A stretch of 64,000 nt of DNA from Sinohyriopsis cumingii (GCA_028554795.2 CM068838.1:123635928-123699927), one strand, 5' to 3'. Positions 11,513-23,404 are shown, counted from the stretch's first letter. Notes: generated by a model not told the origin, from the sequence alone. Program-made: numbers and translations.

Positions 11513-11802
11513 ATCGGCTGCTGATAAAACTGATGACGATCTTCAAGCAAGAAGTCAGACAGATGAAAATTATTCCATAATGAATGGTAACCGTGATTTA
11601 ACCTATGACGACCTTCAAGCAAGAGGACAGACAGATGAAAATTATTCTAGGATAAATGGTAACCGTGATAAAACCTATGACGATCTTCAAGCAAGTGGTC
11701 AGACAGATGAAAATTATTCTAGGATAAATGGTCACCGTGATATAACTTATGAAGATCTTCAAGCGAGAGGCCGGACAGATAAAAATTATTCTAAGATAAA
11801 TG
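11513..11802 (+). CDS. Exon with tandem ITAM-like repeats
   Basis: The frame encodes four copies of a 24-residue unit (72 bp), for example YDDLQARGQTDENYSRINGN. Units 2-4 have Y-x-x-L, nine residues, then Y-x-x-I, which fits the ITAM consensus YxxL/I-x6-12-YxxL/I. In unit 1 the first Tyr is Asp. The exon can start after an AG at 11,511-11,512 and end at a strong GTAAGC donor at 11,803, phase 1, which is compatible with exons starting at 12,601 or 13,015. If read through instead, a stop occurs at 11,850. A cytoplasmic tail of an immune-type receptor is the inference; the protein family is not recognised. Confidence 0.55.
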
Positions 11803-12600
11803 GTAAGCGTAAACGAGCCAACAGTAAAGGCGTACTTATTCTGTACAAGTAAATATTACTGAGGTTGAGGGAAGAAATGAGTATGCATTATTAACTTGCA
11901 GTCTTCTATGCTATGTTTCCTTAAACACGGAAACTAACTTACTATATTTTCTGAATGAAATGCTATAACCGTTTACTTCGACAACGACTGCGACTGCGAC
12001 AGCGAAGAGAACACCACAATGACACAACCTCCACATTGTCGTGAACAGTCGTGCTTCACTCAAATCCTCCGTCATTTAAATCTACGGTTTGGCTGAATTA
12101 GTGAAATAAAGCTAAAATAATATCTTCAGCGAGGTCCATTTCCTTAAACATAAGCCATGTGACATCTGTTCGGGTTATTATACTGTCTTTATTTATTTGT
12201 GCCACTAATTTTGGAATACTTCGTGCAATACATTGCGAATCTGGTTACTTTGATGCGTCATAGATAGACACGGATAATTAAAATAAGAGAAAAATATGAA
12301 ACCCGTGTTAATTGATACCTATGATAGAAAAATAATTTTAAAAACTATCTGGCGACTTGAATTTAAAACGATGAATTCAAATGGACTATATAGAATTTTG
12401 CTAATGTTAGTCAATGAGTGTTTTGTGAAGAACGACGAAAACAATGATGACTGTTTCTGTTGTTACTGTTTCAGACACATCAACAACGATATCAAGAGCT
12501 ACTAAAACTAATGTTACTTCTAATTCTTCCATTTCTATTTTTAAAACTATGTCGATATTCACAAAAATATTTTAATACTATCATTACTTCAGTTTTACAG

Positions 12601-12796
12601 GTACCAATATTGTTAATACTAACGCTATTGCAGCTACTACAACCACCACAATTATTGCTACTGCAGCGATTGCAACAACCGCTGCCACCACCACCACCTC
12701 AACTACTATTGTTTCTTCAACAACGATTGCTGCTTACAAGAACAGTCATGTGATAGTAGGAATAGTGCTAATAATAGTAGTAACAAAGTAAACATA
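12601..12796 (+). CDS. Possible Thr-rich stalk with start of a membrane segment
   Basis: After TTTTACAG at 12,600, one frame is rich in Thr, Ala and Ile (AATTTTTIIATAAIATTAA) and then reaches YKNSHVIVGIVLIIVVTK and a TAA. A Thr-rich, potentially O-glycosylated stalk followed by a hydrophobic helix is typical of type I surface proteins. The entry phase (1) matches the ITAM-like exon's donor. A preceding Thr/Ser-rich frame from about 12,446 (TSTTISRATKTNVTSNSS) ends at a stop near 12,572. The region is also simple-sequence-like (ACN repeats), so it may be low-complexity DNA rather than an exon. Confidence 0.3.
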
Positions 12797-13014
12797 ATAG
12801 TAGTAGCAGTCGCACAGCATGAGTGGTAGTTGTCTTAAATTTTTCTCAAAGTTAAACTAACAATACCTGAATCAAAATCCAGTTATAAAGTTGTGCGGAA
12901 GAATCAACGTATTTTAGGATTAATACAGCTGGTAAAAATTTGTAGAAGCAGGTAGACATCATAAGATTTCGACTGTGCAGAGTCTTTGTTCTAACTGTAA
13001 TTTTATTTTATAAG

Positions 13015-13166
13015 GTACTGAAGACATTCCATTAGAGAGCCAACCAAACACAGAACGAACCCCTGAAAAGCAGTGCATTGCCATTGGACATTATCTTCAG
13101 TTTTATGAAACACTTATGGAGGCCAATTTAAGCAGTTGGAAATTGAATATTTTACATAGTTTTGAG
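13015..13166 (+). CDS. Candidate internal exon
   Basis: A pyrimidine-rich tract and TAAG acceptor precede an open frame (TEDIPLESQPNTERTPEKQ ... LSSWKLNILHSFE) that ends at GAG|GTAAAT. Entry is phase 1, matching the 11,802 donor, and exit is phase 0, matching the exon at 17,009. The protein family is not recognised. Support comes from splice signals and phase agreement, not from homology. Confidence 0.45.
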
Positions 13167-14156
13167 GTAAATTGCAGCATAGCTTTTATAACATCCTATT
13201 CTCGTCACATAACGCGTTAGGATCCATCAACAGTGTCCAAAATTTGAACTGCTTGTTCTATCTCATACATTTTCCACCAATCAAATGTTGATTCTTTACT
13301 TGCACATGAAGCATGCTTATAACAACCATCATTACCAAACCGGGGGAAAATCACATTAAAAACAATTTTAGAATCGTCGGTACAAAATAAAGTAGCAACA
13401 CTCTATCCGTCCTCAGAACCTCCAAAGCGTATTACAGTGAACATAAAGAGATATCAAAGGACACCCGAGGAAGACACATGCAGTGAAAAAACATTTTCGG
13501 ATGGACCGATGGATAAGATGGGTAAAGATATGCATGAATGTAGAGGGTAGGAAGTTTAATGTGCATAGAAGTAGGTAGGAAGGCGCTATAAAAGCAAACA
13601 AATGAGCAGGCATATAAATTGGATAAAATCTATATATCTCAATGGTCCCGCACGATATGTATTTTGGAATTATAATTGTGTGGAGAAGGAAATTTTTACG
13701 TGACAGTTAATAGTTTATTTTTAGTTATAAATTAGTTAATTATTCACACATTTACATTTCTCTATTTAGTAGAATGTATGTGATAAATATGTTTATGAAT
13801 CTGTACTGGAAGACAAAATGTGATCTTGATTTTTGTAAGGGACAAAAGACCTTGATAATTCACGAATAGTTGCAAACCAATTTTTAAAAAAAACAACATT
13901 CAAATGGTAAGAAATAAAACAATTTAAAAACCCATCCAAATGGTATGTAATAATGGTCTCACTCTGTATAATCCAGCAAACAAAGAATGCTTTTATCTTT
14001 CCGTATACGTGACCGTCGGTCTGTTCTATAACGCTTTTAAAAGCTATGCCAAATTTGAGGTCCATTTAAAAAAAAATTATAAGATGTTTTAGAAATGGAT
14101 GTAAAGGAGTTTGATAAGTAACATATTCCACATGAATAATCATCTTAAGCCAAATT

Positions 14157-14400
14157 CGAATGCCGACATCTGATTATAATCACGCTTTAGTCGAATGCCG
14201 ATATCTGATTACAATCACGCCTTATTCGAATGCCGAGATCTGATTATAATCACGCTTTATTATTCGAATGCCGACATCGTATTATAATCATGCTTTATTA
14301 GTTTTACAGAATAATTGACATTAAATTATTTAGATGTCGACATTTGATTAGGAGCAAGCACGCTTTATTTGAATGCCGACATCTGATTATGATCAATCTT
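14157..14400. repeat. 35-bp tandem repeat
   Basis: The unit CGAATGCCGACATCTGATTA plus TAATCACGCTTTATT occurs at 14,157, 14,192, 14,227 and 14,265, with decayed copies to about 14,400. Spacing is 35, 35 and 38 bp. Confidence 0.7.
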
Positions 14401-14895
14401 TATTCGTTTTACAGATTAACGAACAATGAATCAATCATATTGCCAAGATCGCTTTTAAAACATAGCGCCCCCTTCAAACATTAGAAAACCAAACTGAGGT
14501 AACATTAACATATTATTTACTGTTTGGAACAAGAACGAATTTAAAGACACATTATTTTGCTTTGCAAGCGTCATTAAGATACTGATGACTGGACTTCGTG
14601 GAAAGGATGATCTCTAGCGTTTGGTTTATTTGATTATAATAGAGTTAACCAGTCTCACTCATCAGCGATGCGGATATTAACACTGTTCTTATTTTCCGCC
14701 AATCGCATTTAACAATGATGGTTCCGGTCAGTTGTAACAATTTAGACTCATTTTCCTTTCACATATTCAAATATATAACTTTCGTATACAGAAATCATAT
14801 AATTTGCCTTTTAGGATTATTTGACAAGGTGGAATCGAGACCAAACCTCCCGTCAATACGACTATCCAATCTTTATTTCAGGTTAAATATAACGT

Positions 14896-15125
14896 GTGTG
14901 TGTGTGTGTGTGTGATTTGAATTTTTCACGTAGCTTTAAAAAAGTATCAGTCATATCACTACGATGTTTGTAGTGTGGCAGGTTATAGCAATGCCTAGCA
15001 TTGAGTCATCTTGCCGCAGACATGCAGCACGATGTTCCACCCAGCCACATTATCCTGACACAAGACCGACCAGTCCTAACACTAACATCTTAATGCTATG
15101 TGCCAAGCGAGGCAGCTATTTGTAA
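14896..15125 (-). repeat. SINE family A, truncated copy
   Basis: Minus-strand copy: from the left, a (GT)n run (the SINE tail), then the body with TCATATCACTACGATGTTTG and CCACCCAGCCACATTATCCT, up to CCTAACACTAACATCTTAAT. The tRNA-like head found at 1-148 and 21.25-21.36 kb is missing here. Confidence 0.7.
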
Positions 15126-16599
15126 AAATTTTATGATAATTATTTTGCAAATTATATTGGGTCATACATACTTAAGTGAATGTATATATCAGATCAATAA
15201 CGTTTTTTCAGAAAATGAGTGATAAGATTTTAGAAAATTCATTCACGTATATTATTTTTGTTAAAATTGTTTGAAGCCTGTATGAAAGAAAACATTATTT
15301 TGCTAAAGATCTTATGAAAAGACATATATCAACATGTTAGAATTTTTATATTCGGTTATTTGATCCATAGTTTGTTACAGTTTATTAGTTTATACCTGAA
15401 AACAAATAACACGATGTTGGGCACACGTTTTAGCAATAATCTGTATCTCTCTCTCTGCTTGTGTATATGTGTGCAATCAAATGTCAAACCTGTGTATAAA
15501 ACTTTTCTTAGTGAGGAAAATGAAATAGTGGTAATATATCGTGGGTTTGTATCATACACGTAGAAACGCACTGGTTTATGTAAGAAACAAATAACAAAGC
15601 GGTGGCACAAAGATGATGGTGCTTATAGAATGATTTGTTTATTTTAATTTTAATTTTAATGTTAAGTTAGATGAATTTAAAATTATTGTTCTAACTTCAA
15701 ACAGATGAACCATTATCCAAGGATGGTACAGGTGCTATGGACATATATCACGTGAGCTATTACATTATTCCACACATTTATTTTGTCAATGCGATTATCA
15801 GGAATGTGTTCTATTCCCAAAATTATCATCCATGTCAAACAGTAACTATAAAAAAATTAATGAAAAAGAAAGGAAAAGCGTGAACAATTTATGACGGACA
15901 TTTGAATAAAGGAAACCACGATACGCTTAGGATATTACACAACATTAAGACAAACAGACATTAACAAAGACAAAGAAAATTGAAAGGTAGACGGTCATAA
16001 CATTGCAATATAAGGAAATAAGATTAATGACAGAGACATTAATAAATGCTTGCTTATATACAAGTTTGCGATAGGTACATTGTTCGGTACCTGCATATAT
16101 GAAAGATAAAACAATAAAATGTATACGTTGAAGGAAATTTTAAAACTGAAATAAAAAGACTGTTCATTTAAAAGACCTGAATTTTTTATGAAGGAGTTAA
16201 TAATGATGCTACATTTAACCTAGTCTAACATAATTAATTTTTACGTAAATAATGAAGATTTGATAATATCCAAGCCATTTTGGTATATTTGGTTTTAATA
16301 GTATGTTGTTGAAATGAATTTTTATCTTGCCTTAATACAAACGCAGAATACGATATGTACTTCTATAAATACACACTGCTATAACTACGGTCAAATTAGA
16401 CAGAAGAAAATCTGGCAAATCAACCGGGACATCTCTCATGGGAGCAGTTCCTTCGTCTCTCGAGACTAAAGGATGCCAACCTAACCTAAAACATTAGTGG
16501 CTGGTTTGCAATGACGACACGCGTAGCAACAAACCGAGACTTAGTCAAGAGAAGTTTATGTTGTTGTATTAGGGTTTAACACCATTTTTCAGCACATGA
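15126..16599. other. Intronic or intergenic spacer
   Basis: A+T-rich, no gene seen. Near 16,440-16,480 there is a short palindromic motif TCGTCTCTCGAGACTA of a type common in invertebrate interspersed repeats. Confidence 0.4.
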
Positions 16600-16797
16600 T
16601 AGGCTATACATGGCGGCCAATATTAAAGGTGGAGGATGAACCCGGGAACACCCCGGTTAAAACCACCGACCCACGAGAAGCTACTGGCAAGCTTTCGCTG
16701 AATCCGAGACTCGAACCCACGCAGACAGAGGTAAGATGGCAGTGATCCGTAACGGAGAGTGCGTTAGACCACTCGGCCTCTCGGGGCCCCGTCAAGA
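16600..16797 (-). repeat. tRNA-derived SINE (family B)
   Basis: On the minus strand the head reads as a long-variable-arm tRNA: GAGAGGCCGAGTGGTCTAAC (A-box) and GGGTTCGAGTCTC (B-box). The body includes ACCACCGACCCACGAGAAGC and GCTACTGGCAAGC on the plus strand. A second copy lies at about 20,775-20,940. The tRNA-like fold is not followed by normal mature-tRNA 3' structure, so it is a SINE. Confidence 0.65.
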
Positions 16798-17008
16798 GAA
16801 GTTTAGATAACCTAGCTCGTCGTTAAAGTTAAGAGTATGTTCTGGAAATGGTTTGGAATAAATTTTACCGTAAAATGCATGCTCAATCTGCACATTTTGT
16901 TCTATCAAAAAAAATGAGAACTTGACACTTTGAAGATTTTGTGCCTAATTGACCCTTAACCTTAATTTAACTTCGAGCGTGACCTAACAATATTTGCTAA
17001 ATTTCTAG

Positions 17009-17122
17009 CTTGGCGAGAAAGGAAGAGTCTGCCTGGTAACAGCAACATCGGTTATGACTTCAAACTTCTGGAATAACGTTCAAGATAATAATATTACGAC
17101 CATCGTGGACCTTGATGTGGAG
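17009..17122 (+). CDS. Candidate internal exon
   Basis: TTTCTAG acceptor, 38 complete codons (LGEKGRVCLVTATSVMTSNF ... VDLDVE), GAG|GTAAAT donor. Phase 0 at both ends, so it joins the exons at 13,015 and 17,510 without a shift. Not recognised as a known domain. Confidence 0.5.
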
Positions 17123-17509
17123 GTAAATGTTTGACGTTTCATAAAATGTTAATACTGTTTAAAGACAACTCTTTCTTAGTTTTGTTTATACTACGACAAT
17201 TACCAACAATTATGTGTGCTATTTGCACTGTACATATATATACGAGGTGATATTTTAACATAATTTATTAATTCCTAAAGACAGACAGCAGTTTATGTAA
17301 AAAACTGAACTAGTTATTTCAGTCTTAAAGACACAAACATGTATCTATATTTTTTCGTCTTTTTGTGTTGTTGTGTGAATGGAACAAATTCATATCTTTT
17401 GAAGATTCGATAAAGTCCCATGCGAAGATCTATTAACCGTTACTTGTTTCCTATAATCTTTCTGGGGTTAGAAAGTTGTCCACTTACATTAATCTCTACA
17501 TTATTTCAG

Positions 17510-17624
17510 GGAGATGTGGATCTGAATAAGAGTACCAACATTTCGTTCATACATGTTCAAGTTCAAGGAGTTAATGAGAAATACTTGTCGGGAATACGTG
17601 TTGTGAAACTTCAGTTAATATCTG
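17510..17624 (+). CDS. Candidate internal exon
   Basis: ATTATTTCAG acceptor, then GDVDLNKSTNISFIHVQVQG and on to KLQLISG, with a GTAGGA donor. Enters in phase 0 and leaves in phase 1. The next candidate exon (19,128) is open only in phase 0, so an exon between them has been missed, one of them is alternative, or the gene is damaged. An NKS/NIS pair gives possible N-glycosylation sites if extracellular. Confidence 0.45.
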
Positions 17625-17859
17625 GTAGGAAAGCATGTACCCAACTTTATTGATCCATTCCTTGCATTGTTGTATTGCTGTACGTCTGAAATATTTTTTA
17701 TATATTCAACAAAAGTTTACACACAATGAATACAGACTAGTAAACAATGTCGTTTGGAAATTAACGCAGTTCTTGAAACCTTCCTTGTGAAATATACTTT
17801 ACATCATATGAAATATCATAACAAATCATCTCAAGCACTGGAAGTTACCAAAACACATT

Positions 17860-17990
17860 GCATATCTTTCATTTTTTTTGACTTGCCTGTGGGCAAGTTA
17901 CTTGGAAACATGAGGTTCCCCGAGCCGGACTTGAGCTTGTCCCGGGAGTTGGGCAAGTTGAAATGTAAATCCCCACATTAGCCCATCTAG
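17860..17990. repeat. G+C-richer repeat remnant
   Basis: A stretch unlike its A+T-rich surroundings carries GACTTGCCTGTGGGCAAGTT and later GGGCAAGTTGAAATG, suggesting an eroded inverted-repeat element. No coding content. Confidence 0.3.
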
Positions 17991-18109
17991 TCTGTGGGAC
18001 CCACCATCCATCGAATGCTTTTAATGAAAATTAAATATTCTACAACATCCTACTAACATGCACGGTATTGAAGCTTCTTTATAAATTACAAATATAGTAG
18101 TGACCTACT

Positions 18110-18850
18110 AAGGTGACTTATCTTTAAAGTTGTGCAAATATTAGAGTGGCATGGCACAAGGTATGGCCAATATATTCTAAATACATTCCAAATATTAGAG
18201 TGATCTAGCACATGGTGTGGCCTATAAATTCCAAACACATTCGAAATATTAGAGCGATCTAGCAGAAAGTGTGGCCTATAAATTCCAAACACATTCGAAA
18301 TATTAGAGTGATCTAGCACAAGGTGTGGCCTATAAATTCCTAACACATTCCAAATAGTAGACTGATCTAGCAGAAAGTGTGGCATATAAATTACAAACAC
18401 ATTCCAAATATTAGAGTGATCTAGCATATGGTGTGGCCTATAAATTACAAACACATTCGAAATATTAGAGCGATCTAGCAGAAAGTGTGGCCTATAAATT
18501 CCAAACACATTCGAAATATTAGAGTGATCTAGCACAAGGTGTGGCCTATAAATTCCTAACACATTCCAAATAGTAGACTGATCTAGCACAATAGTGTGGC
18601 CTATATGTTCCAAGCACATTCCAAATGTTAGAGTGATAAAGTACTACTTATTGCCTATACATTCTAATCACATTCCAAATAATAGGGTGATCTAACACAA
18701 TTTGTGTCCCATAAAAGCTACGCACATTCCAAATAATAATGATCTACCACAAGGTGTGGCCTATAAAAGCTACGGACATTCCAAAAAATAGACATATCTA
18801 GCACAATGTGTGACGTACTAGTGCTACAGGCATTCCAAATAAAGAAGCGA
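18110..18850. repeat. 54-bp satellite array with a four-unit higher-order period
   Basis: The unit, such as GTGGCCTATAAATTCCAAAC plus ACATTCCAAATATTAGAGTGATCTAGCACAAG, recurs every 54 bp for about 13 units. The middle keeps one minus-strand frame open for 177 codons only because 54 is divisible by three. Blocks of four units (216 bp) repeat nearly exactly at about 18,190-18,400 and 18,400-18,620. Outer units are more diverged, as expected when unequal exchange acts in the centre. Confidence 0.75.
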
Positions 18851-19045
18851 TTCCCGATTTAACCAGCTGGATTATTCGCAAAATTATATGAAAAAACTTT
18901 ACAAGTCCTGAACGTAGAAGAAGGTGGTCTAAAATTACAGAGACAACGACAATGTAAATGTTTGTATTGGGCATGTGTGTTATAAATTGTTTGTTAACGG
19001 GAGGAGTAACATAACAGAATAATGATTTTTCGTTTCATATTGATA

Positions 19046-19050
<5 letters not shown>

Positions 19051-19110
<60 letters not shown>
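19051..19110. repeat. (TA)n microsatellite
   Basis: Uninterrupted TA dinucleotides for about 60 bp, ending 17 bases before the 19,128 acceptor. Confidence 0.95.
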
Positions 19111-19114
<4 letters not shown>

Positions 19115-19127
19115 TTCTTATTTTCAG

Positions 19128-19270
19128 GAACGATCTTTATTGTACATTGCAACAACATTTAAGCTGGATGGGGAATTACTGGTCAATGCTAAAAAGCTGG
19201 CAATAATTTATATCCACGGTGTCAGGGCCACTTATGAAAGTGCCAAACAAAATGTCTTGATTCACATCAA
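19128..19270 (+). CDS. Candidate exon, possibly terminal
   Basis: TTATTTTCAG acceptor directly after a (TA)n array, then an open frame in phase 0 (LLYIATTFKLDGELLVNAKK ... SAKQNVLIHIK). It either splices at ATCAA|GTAATT in phase 2 or reads on to a TAA at 19,272-19,274 as a last exon. Phase does not match the donor at 17,624. Confidence 0.4.
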
Positions 19271-20675
19271 GTAATTACTTACTGCAATGCTAACTTAATT
19301 TTTATAAAGTTGAAAGTTTGTCGTTTTTCGAAACAGAACTTACAGTAATATTTAACAAACACGAAGTAAAACATTAAATTATATTACAATGATGAGAATT
19401 ACTTCAATCAATATTAAGTTTGGCAATAAATTTGTTTTTTTAAAAAGTCCTCCCCCCCCCATATCATATGTCAAACAATGAATAGAAAAGATATTGTAGA
19501 ACTTTACAACGATATTGGGCAAAATGCAATCTAATTTAAGGTTTCTACATTCGCTTTTGTCCAAAAAGACGTGTTGGAATTTTCTACTCATTTCTTTATT
19601 TATGGTATCTTACGTATCTATGTTCTTACTTCAAAAGTTCTGCTGAAATAAAAGGGAGGTAACTGTTAACTGTTTAAGGAAAACAAAATATCTGGGAATA
19701 TTTTGACGAAAGGTACATAATCCGGTCTCGTCAAAGTTAAAATTAAACTTGTAAAACGTCTGAACACTTTCCTGTTGCATATTGTACCTGTTATCATGTT
19801 GCAGGGCGACCAGATCAGGCCAACATGGAATAGTGTATGGAGTGTTTTTCTGTTCTGTGTCATCTGGATGAGACGGGATTTTTCGACCTGGACGAATCGC
19901 TGAAACACGCAAGAGAAAAGAACATTTTTGAAGTGGATACATTCGTAAGAAAAGCTTACATCATATACAGTATCAACATTTCCATTAAAACAGCAAAGTA
20001 AAACAGGAAACTAAGAACAATTTACGTTTCTCATGAAAGAACGAACTGTTTCAGTGATATAAAACTCCATATGTAAGTATGTATATATAACAATGATGGT
20101 TTGGAGAGTGTTGTATTGAATAGCTACATATGCCATATGTGTCAAATTGTAAATCGTCGTATGCATATAAGTGTAGTTAAATTCGCTCCTCGTTACCAAT
20201 ATCCTCTCTAAACCCTACAGTTTAGTTTCCAGTACATGTTGTATGGAAACAAAGCTAAATAAAGAAATGAAATAATGAAAAATAAGAAAACAATTTACAG
20301 CACAAGGGGTTTGAATAAGATGACAAGTGTCACACATTGTAACCGCAAACTCGTCTGCTTGTTTTCTGTAGTCTCTGATCAGGAATACAGCTAAAAAGGT
20401 GTTGAAGTTCTTTTGGAGAGAATGAAAAAAAGCTTCGCAATCAAGCCTGATTTTACCTTGAATTAAGTAAGATTGTTAACATAGTATTTGCGTACTTTTC
20501 TCGGGACGTTTCAAATATTTACACGATATCAAGAAGAAAAGAAACAACATTGGAGAGAGAATGTTAATAAAAGAGTTTAAACATTCACTTTAGGGAATCT
20601 CTGGCCACTTTCATAGCTTTGTAGTGAAAAGGATTTATACATATGACCAAAAACGGAAATGTATTTCAATTGCAT

Positions 20676-20755
20676 CGGATGCAGATGGTCTCGGGTTCGA
20701 ACCCCGGCCGAGTCATATCAAATACTTTTTAAACTGGTACTAGAAACTGGTATCT
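20676..20755 (+). repeat. SINE family A head fragment
   Basis: Plus-strand fragment with GGATGCAGATGGTCTC and the B-box GGTTCGAACCCCGGCC, matching the head of family A. It is followed directly by a family B copy in the opposite orientation. Confidence 0.55.
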
Positions 20756-20774
20756 GGTGGAGTAAGAATGTAGG

Positions 20775-20945
20775 GAAAAAATTAAGGAACAACTACCGAC
20801 CCACGGGTAGCTACTGGCAAGCGTTCTCTCTTACCTACTTTGACCAAGCCAGAGACTCGAACTCAGGATGATATAGGTTAGATGTTCGTGATCCATAAAG
20901 GCGAGCAACTTAGATTACTCGGCCACCCAGGATGCGTTAGCGTAT
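20775..20945 (-). repeat. SINE family B copy
   Basis: Shares ACCGACCCACGGGTAGCTAC and CTGGCAAGC, the GAGACTCGAACTCAGGATG B-box complement and a terminal ACTCGGCCACCCAGG with the copy at 16,600-16,797. Confidence 0.6.
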
Positions 20946-21026
20946 TGAAATTTAAAGCCAGAATAAAATCCATATCACCGACTGAGCTTTATTTACCTGT
21001 AGGACAATGTTATGCTATGCAATGTA

Positions 21027-21027
<1 letters not shown>

Positions 21028-21062
<35 letters not shown>

Positions 21063-21362
21063 GGATTTTTACCGTAGCTTTAACAAATGTTCAGTCATAT
21101 CGTTACGATGTCTGCAGTGTGACAGTTTATAGTGATGTCTAGAATTGGGGAATCATGCCGCAGGCATGTGGCATCGTGTCCCACCCAATCACGTTATCTT
21201 CACACCATGCCGATAAGTCTTATCACTAACCTCTTAGTGTTGAGCGCCAAGCGGGCAGCTGTCAGTACCAGTTTTAAAAGATTTTGGTATGACTTGGCCG
21301 GGGTTCGAGCCCGCGACTTTTCGCATCCGAGGAGGACGCTGTAACCTTTTAGGCCATGACAA
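21028..21362 (-). repeat. SINE family A, near full length
   Basis: From the left: a (TG)n tail, the body with CAGTCATATCGTTACGATGT and the CATGCCGCAGGCATGTGGCA palindrome, CTTATCACTAACCTCTTAGT, then the tRNA-like head (complement of GGATGCGAAAAGTCGCGGGC and a B-box GGGCTCGAACCCC). It gives the best view of the family: head, about 200 bp of body, and a CA/TG tail. Confidence 0.75.
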
Positions 21363-21621
21363 GGGTGCAAAGAGTTAAATTACCTTTGTTAATACACAAC
21401 ATGATGTTAATTACCTTTGTTGATATACAACATTACGTAGTCACCATTTAATTGTCCACGAATTTGATACAGCAGTTGCTAAGTGCATTATTTTTTTATT
21501 AAACGGGGCAAGGAAGATAGTGTACATAATACACGCATGCATAACACATCCAGACATACACAAACACACTTTTATGCATACACTATGAAATACACAAACA
21601 AAGATTATCTTTACATTCTAG

Positions 21622-21735
21622 GAGAAGTTCAGGCTTTTGCATGATGCTGCACGACTGTTCATTCTGAATCTCGAGGGAAAAGAAAACGTCAATGGAACAG
21701 ATTGCAACCTTGTACATATGCCCATTTTAATTGAT
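21622..21735 (+). CDS. Candidate internal exon
   Basis: TTACATTCTAG acceptor, 38 complete codons (EKFRLLHDAARLFILNLEGK ... LVHMPILID), GAT|GTAATC donor, phase 0 throughout. It has the same length (114 bp) as the exon at 17,009 but no obvious sequence similarity to it. It could belong to the same gene or to a neighbour. Confidence 0.4.
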
Positions 21736-23094
21736 GTAATCATAAGAAGATAAATGTGTAAAAAGTGTTTTAATATTTCCCTCCTGCGTTTTTATGTATA
21801 ACCATGTACTCTTTCTGTTTGATCTTAACATTCGTAAATATGTTTTAATTCAAAAATATACTGGAATAATATACACTTTAATTCTTGGGATACAAATCCT
21901 TAGGATTTTGCTGTAATAACTGGACGCATGTGCTAATTGTATTTTCGTCTCTGTATATAGCTTTGATTGATTGTCGTGATTATTTGTTGATTACGGGAAT
22001 TCAGTGCTAGGAAGATATGTCTCAGACCGAGTAATTAGCCAGTATGGAGGAGCAGATGTCATAACGTACAGTATCGAAGAGGCTTTATGATATAATCAGT
22101 TTGGTTCGTAATACGAATCCTGCCTAATTTCTTAACATAAGGAATTCGTAGGATTCTTTGTGTTAGTTGTTTGGGCAGTGTTTCTTGATGCATGGTGTGA
22201 AGTATCAATCTTCGGCTTTGAACGGCTTGCTGATGAGTCGCACAAATGTGAAACAGTGAAAACATGCAAGTGAAAACTTCAGTTGACAAAGACAGTTGTC
22301 TTAAAATCCTCGAAATAAAGGATATAATGGACCACAATAAGGTGATTTATTTGCTGTGAGCAAATTAGTGAGCACCTCACCCCCGCTTTTAGCTTTATAC
22401 TGAGATACATATGAGATGGCCGCTACTTCTAACCTTTTTACATGACTGTTCGTAAGATTTATCTAATGTCTATGTGCTTTTTTTCTCTTCAGCTATAAAT
22501 TCAAACCAGTTGTATTATAATTAAAAGCGGAATATTTCCGTTAAGTGATTGCACTGTATCAAAGTCAGTCCGCTTTTCTATACAAACAGTCACTGTTGTC
22601 TACTTTGTATTCAATATCAAATATGTTTACTAATATCCAGTACTAATATACACTGGTAACTTGTTTGCTTCAAAATACATGTATCTATGATAAGCTTACC
22701 TTGAATACTTTGTTTTAAATAATGTTAAAAACGAAGAGAAATTATTTCACCAAGTACAATATTCAACGTAATACCATGGCCAAAACAAAATTATGTTGGT
22801 AAATTTTGTGAAGCTGAAGAACATTGTCAAACGTGCACGCCGGCAATGTCAAAAGCGATGTTCCTATCAGCTGTATATACTAAAAGAGCTACCTCCCTCA
22901 TACATAATTTCGAACACTCTTCAATTTTGGAGGTACAGTCTCTCTCCTGTCATGATCGTGCTTTACAACCCTAACTCTCTAACCCTAACCCAATTGCAAG
23001 ATCCATTTCTGATGTTAATCAAACCAACAACAGTATGGTGTAAGGAGCCTCCGTGCATCCATGCATGCCAATAACTTCCAAGAATATCACGCCG
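21736..23094. other. Non-coding spacer
   Basis: A+T-rich with no gene recognised. CCTAACTCTCTAACCCTAAC at about 22,969-22,990 is telomere-like but only two to three units long. Confidence 0.45.
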
Positions 23095-23404
23095 GTGTAA
23101 CAGGCAATAGTATACCCCCAGTCCGGAGTATACCTGGGGTTAAAGCGGCCAAGGCTAGATTATACCCGGGTATAGTATAGCCTGGGCCAATTGATACCCC
23201 TGGGGTATATTATGGCTTAGGCCAATTCATACCCCTCAGGTCAAAATATACCCCCATCCCATGATATCAATAGTGTTGAGCGATATACACAAGAATTACT
23301 TAATTTTTCTACATTTTATTAAAGATTCAGCTTTCTCAGGTAAGTTAAGTGACATGTTTCAGTCGTACTCGTAGTCTGTCAAGGTATATACGTACAAGAT
23401 AAGA

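Noticed and set aside
16700..16797. Possible tRNA-Ser or tRNA-Leu gene on the minus strand
   Set aside because: A and B boxes are present, but the acceptor arm does not close properly and a related copy with body sequence at 20.8 kb shows a SINE.
18086..18619. 177-codon minus-strand frame with 18-residue repeats
   Set aside because: Explained by the 54-bp satellite; repeats outside the frame continue without coding.
22965..22995. Interstitial telomere repeat
   Set aside because: Only two to three imperfect CCCTAA units; too short to interpret.
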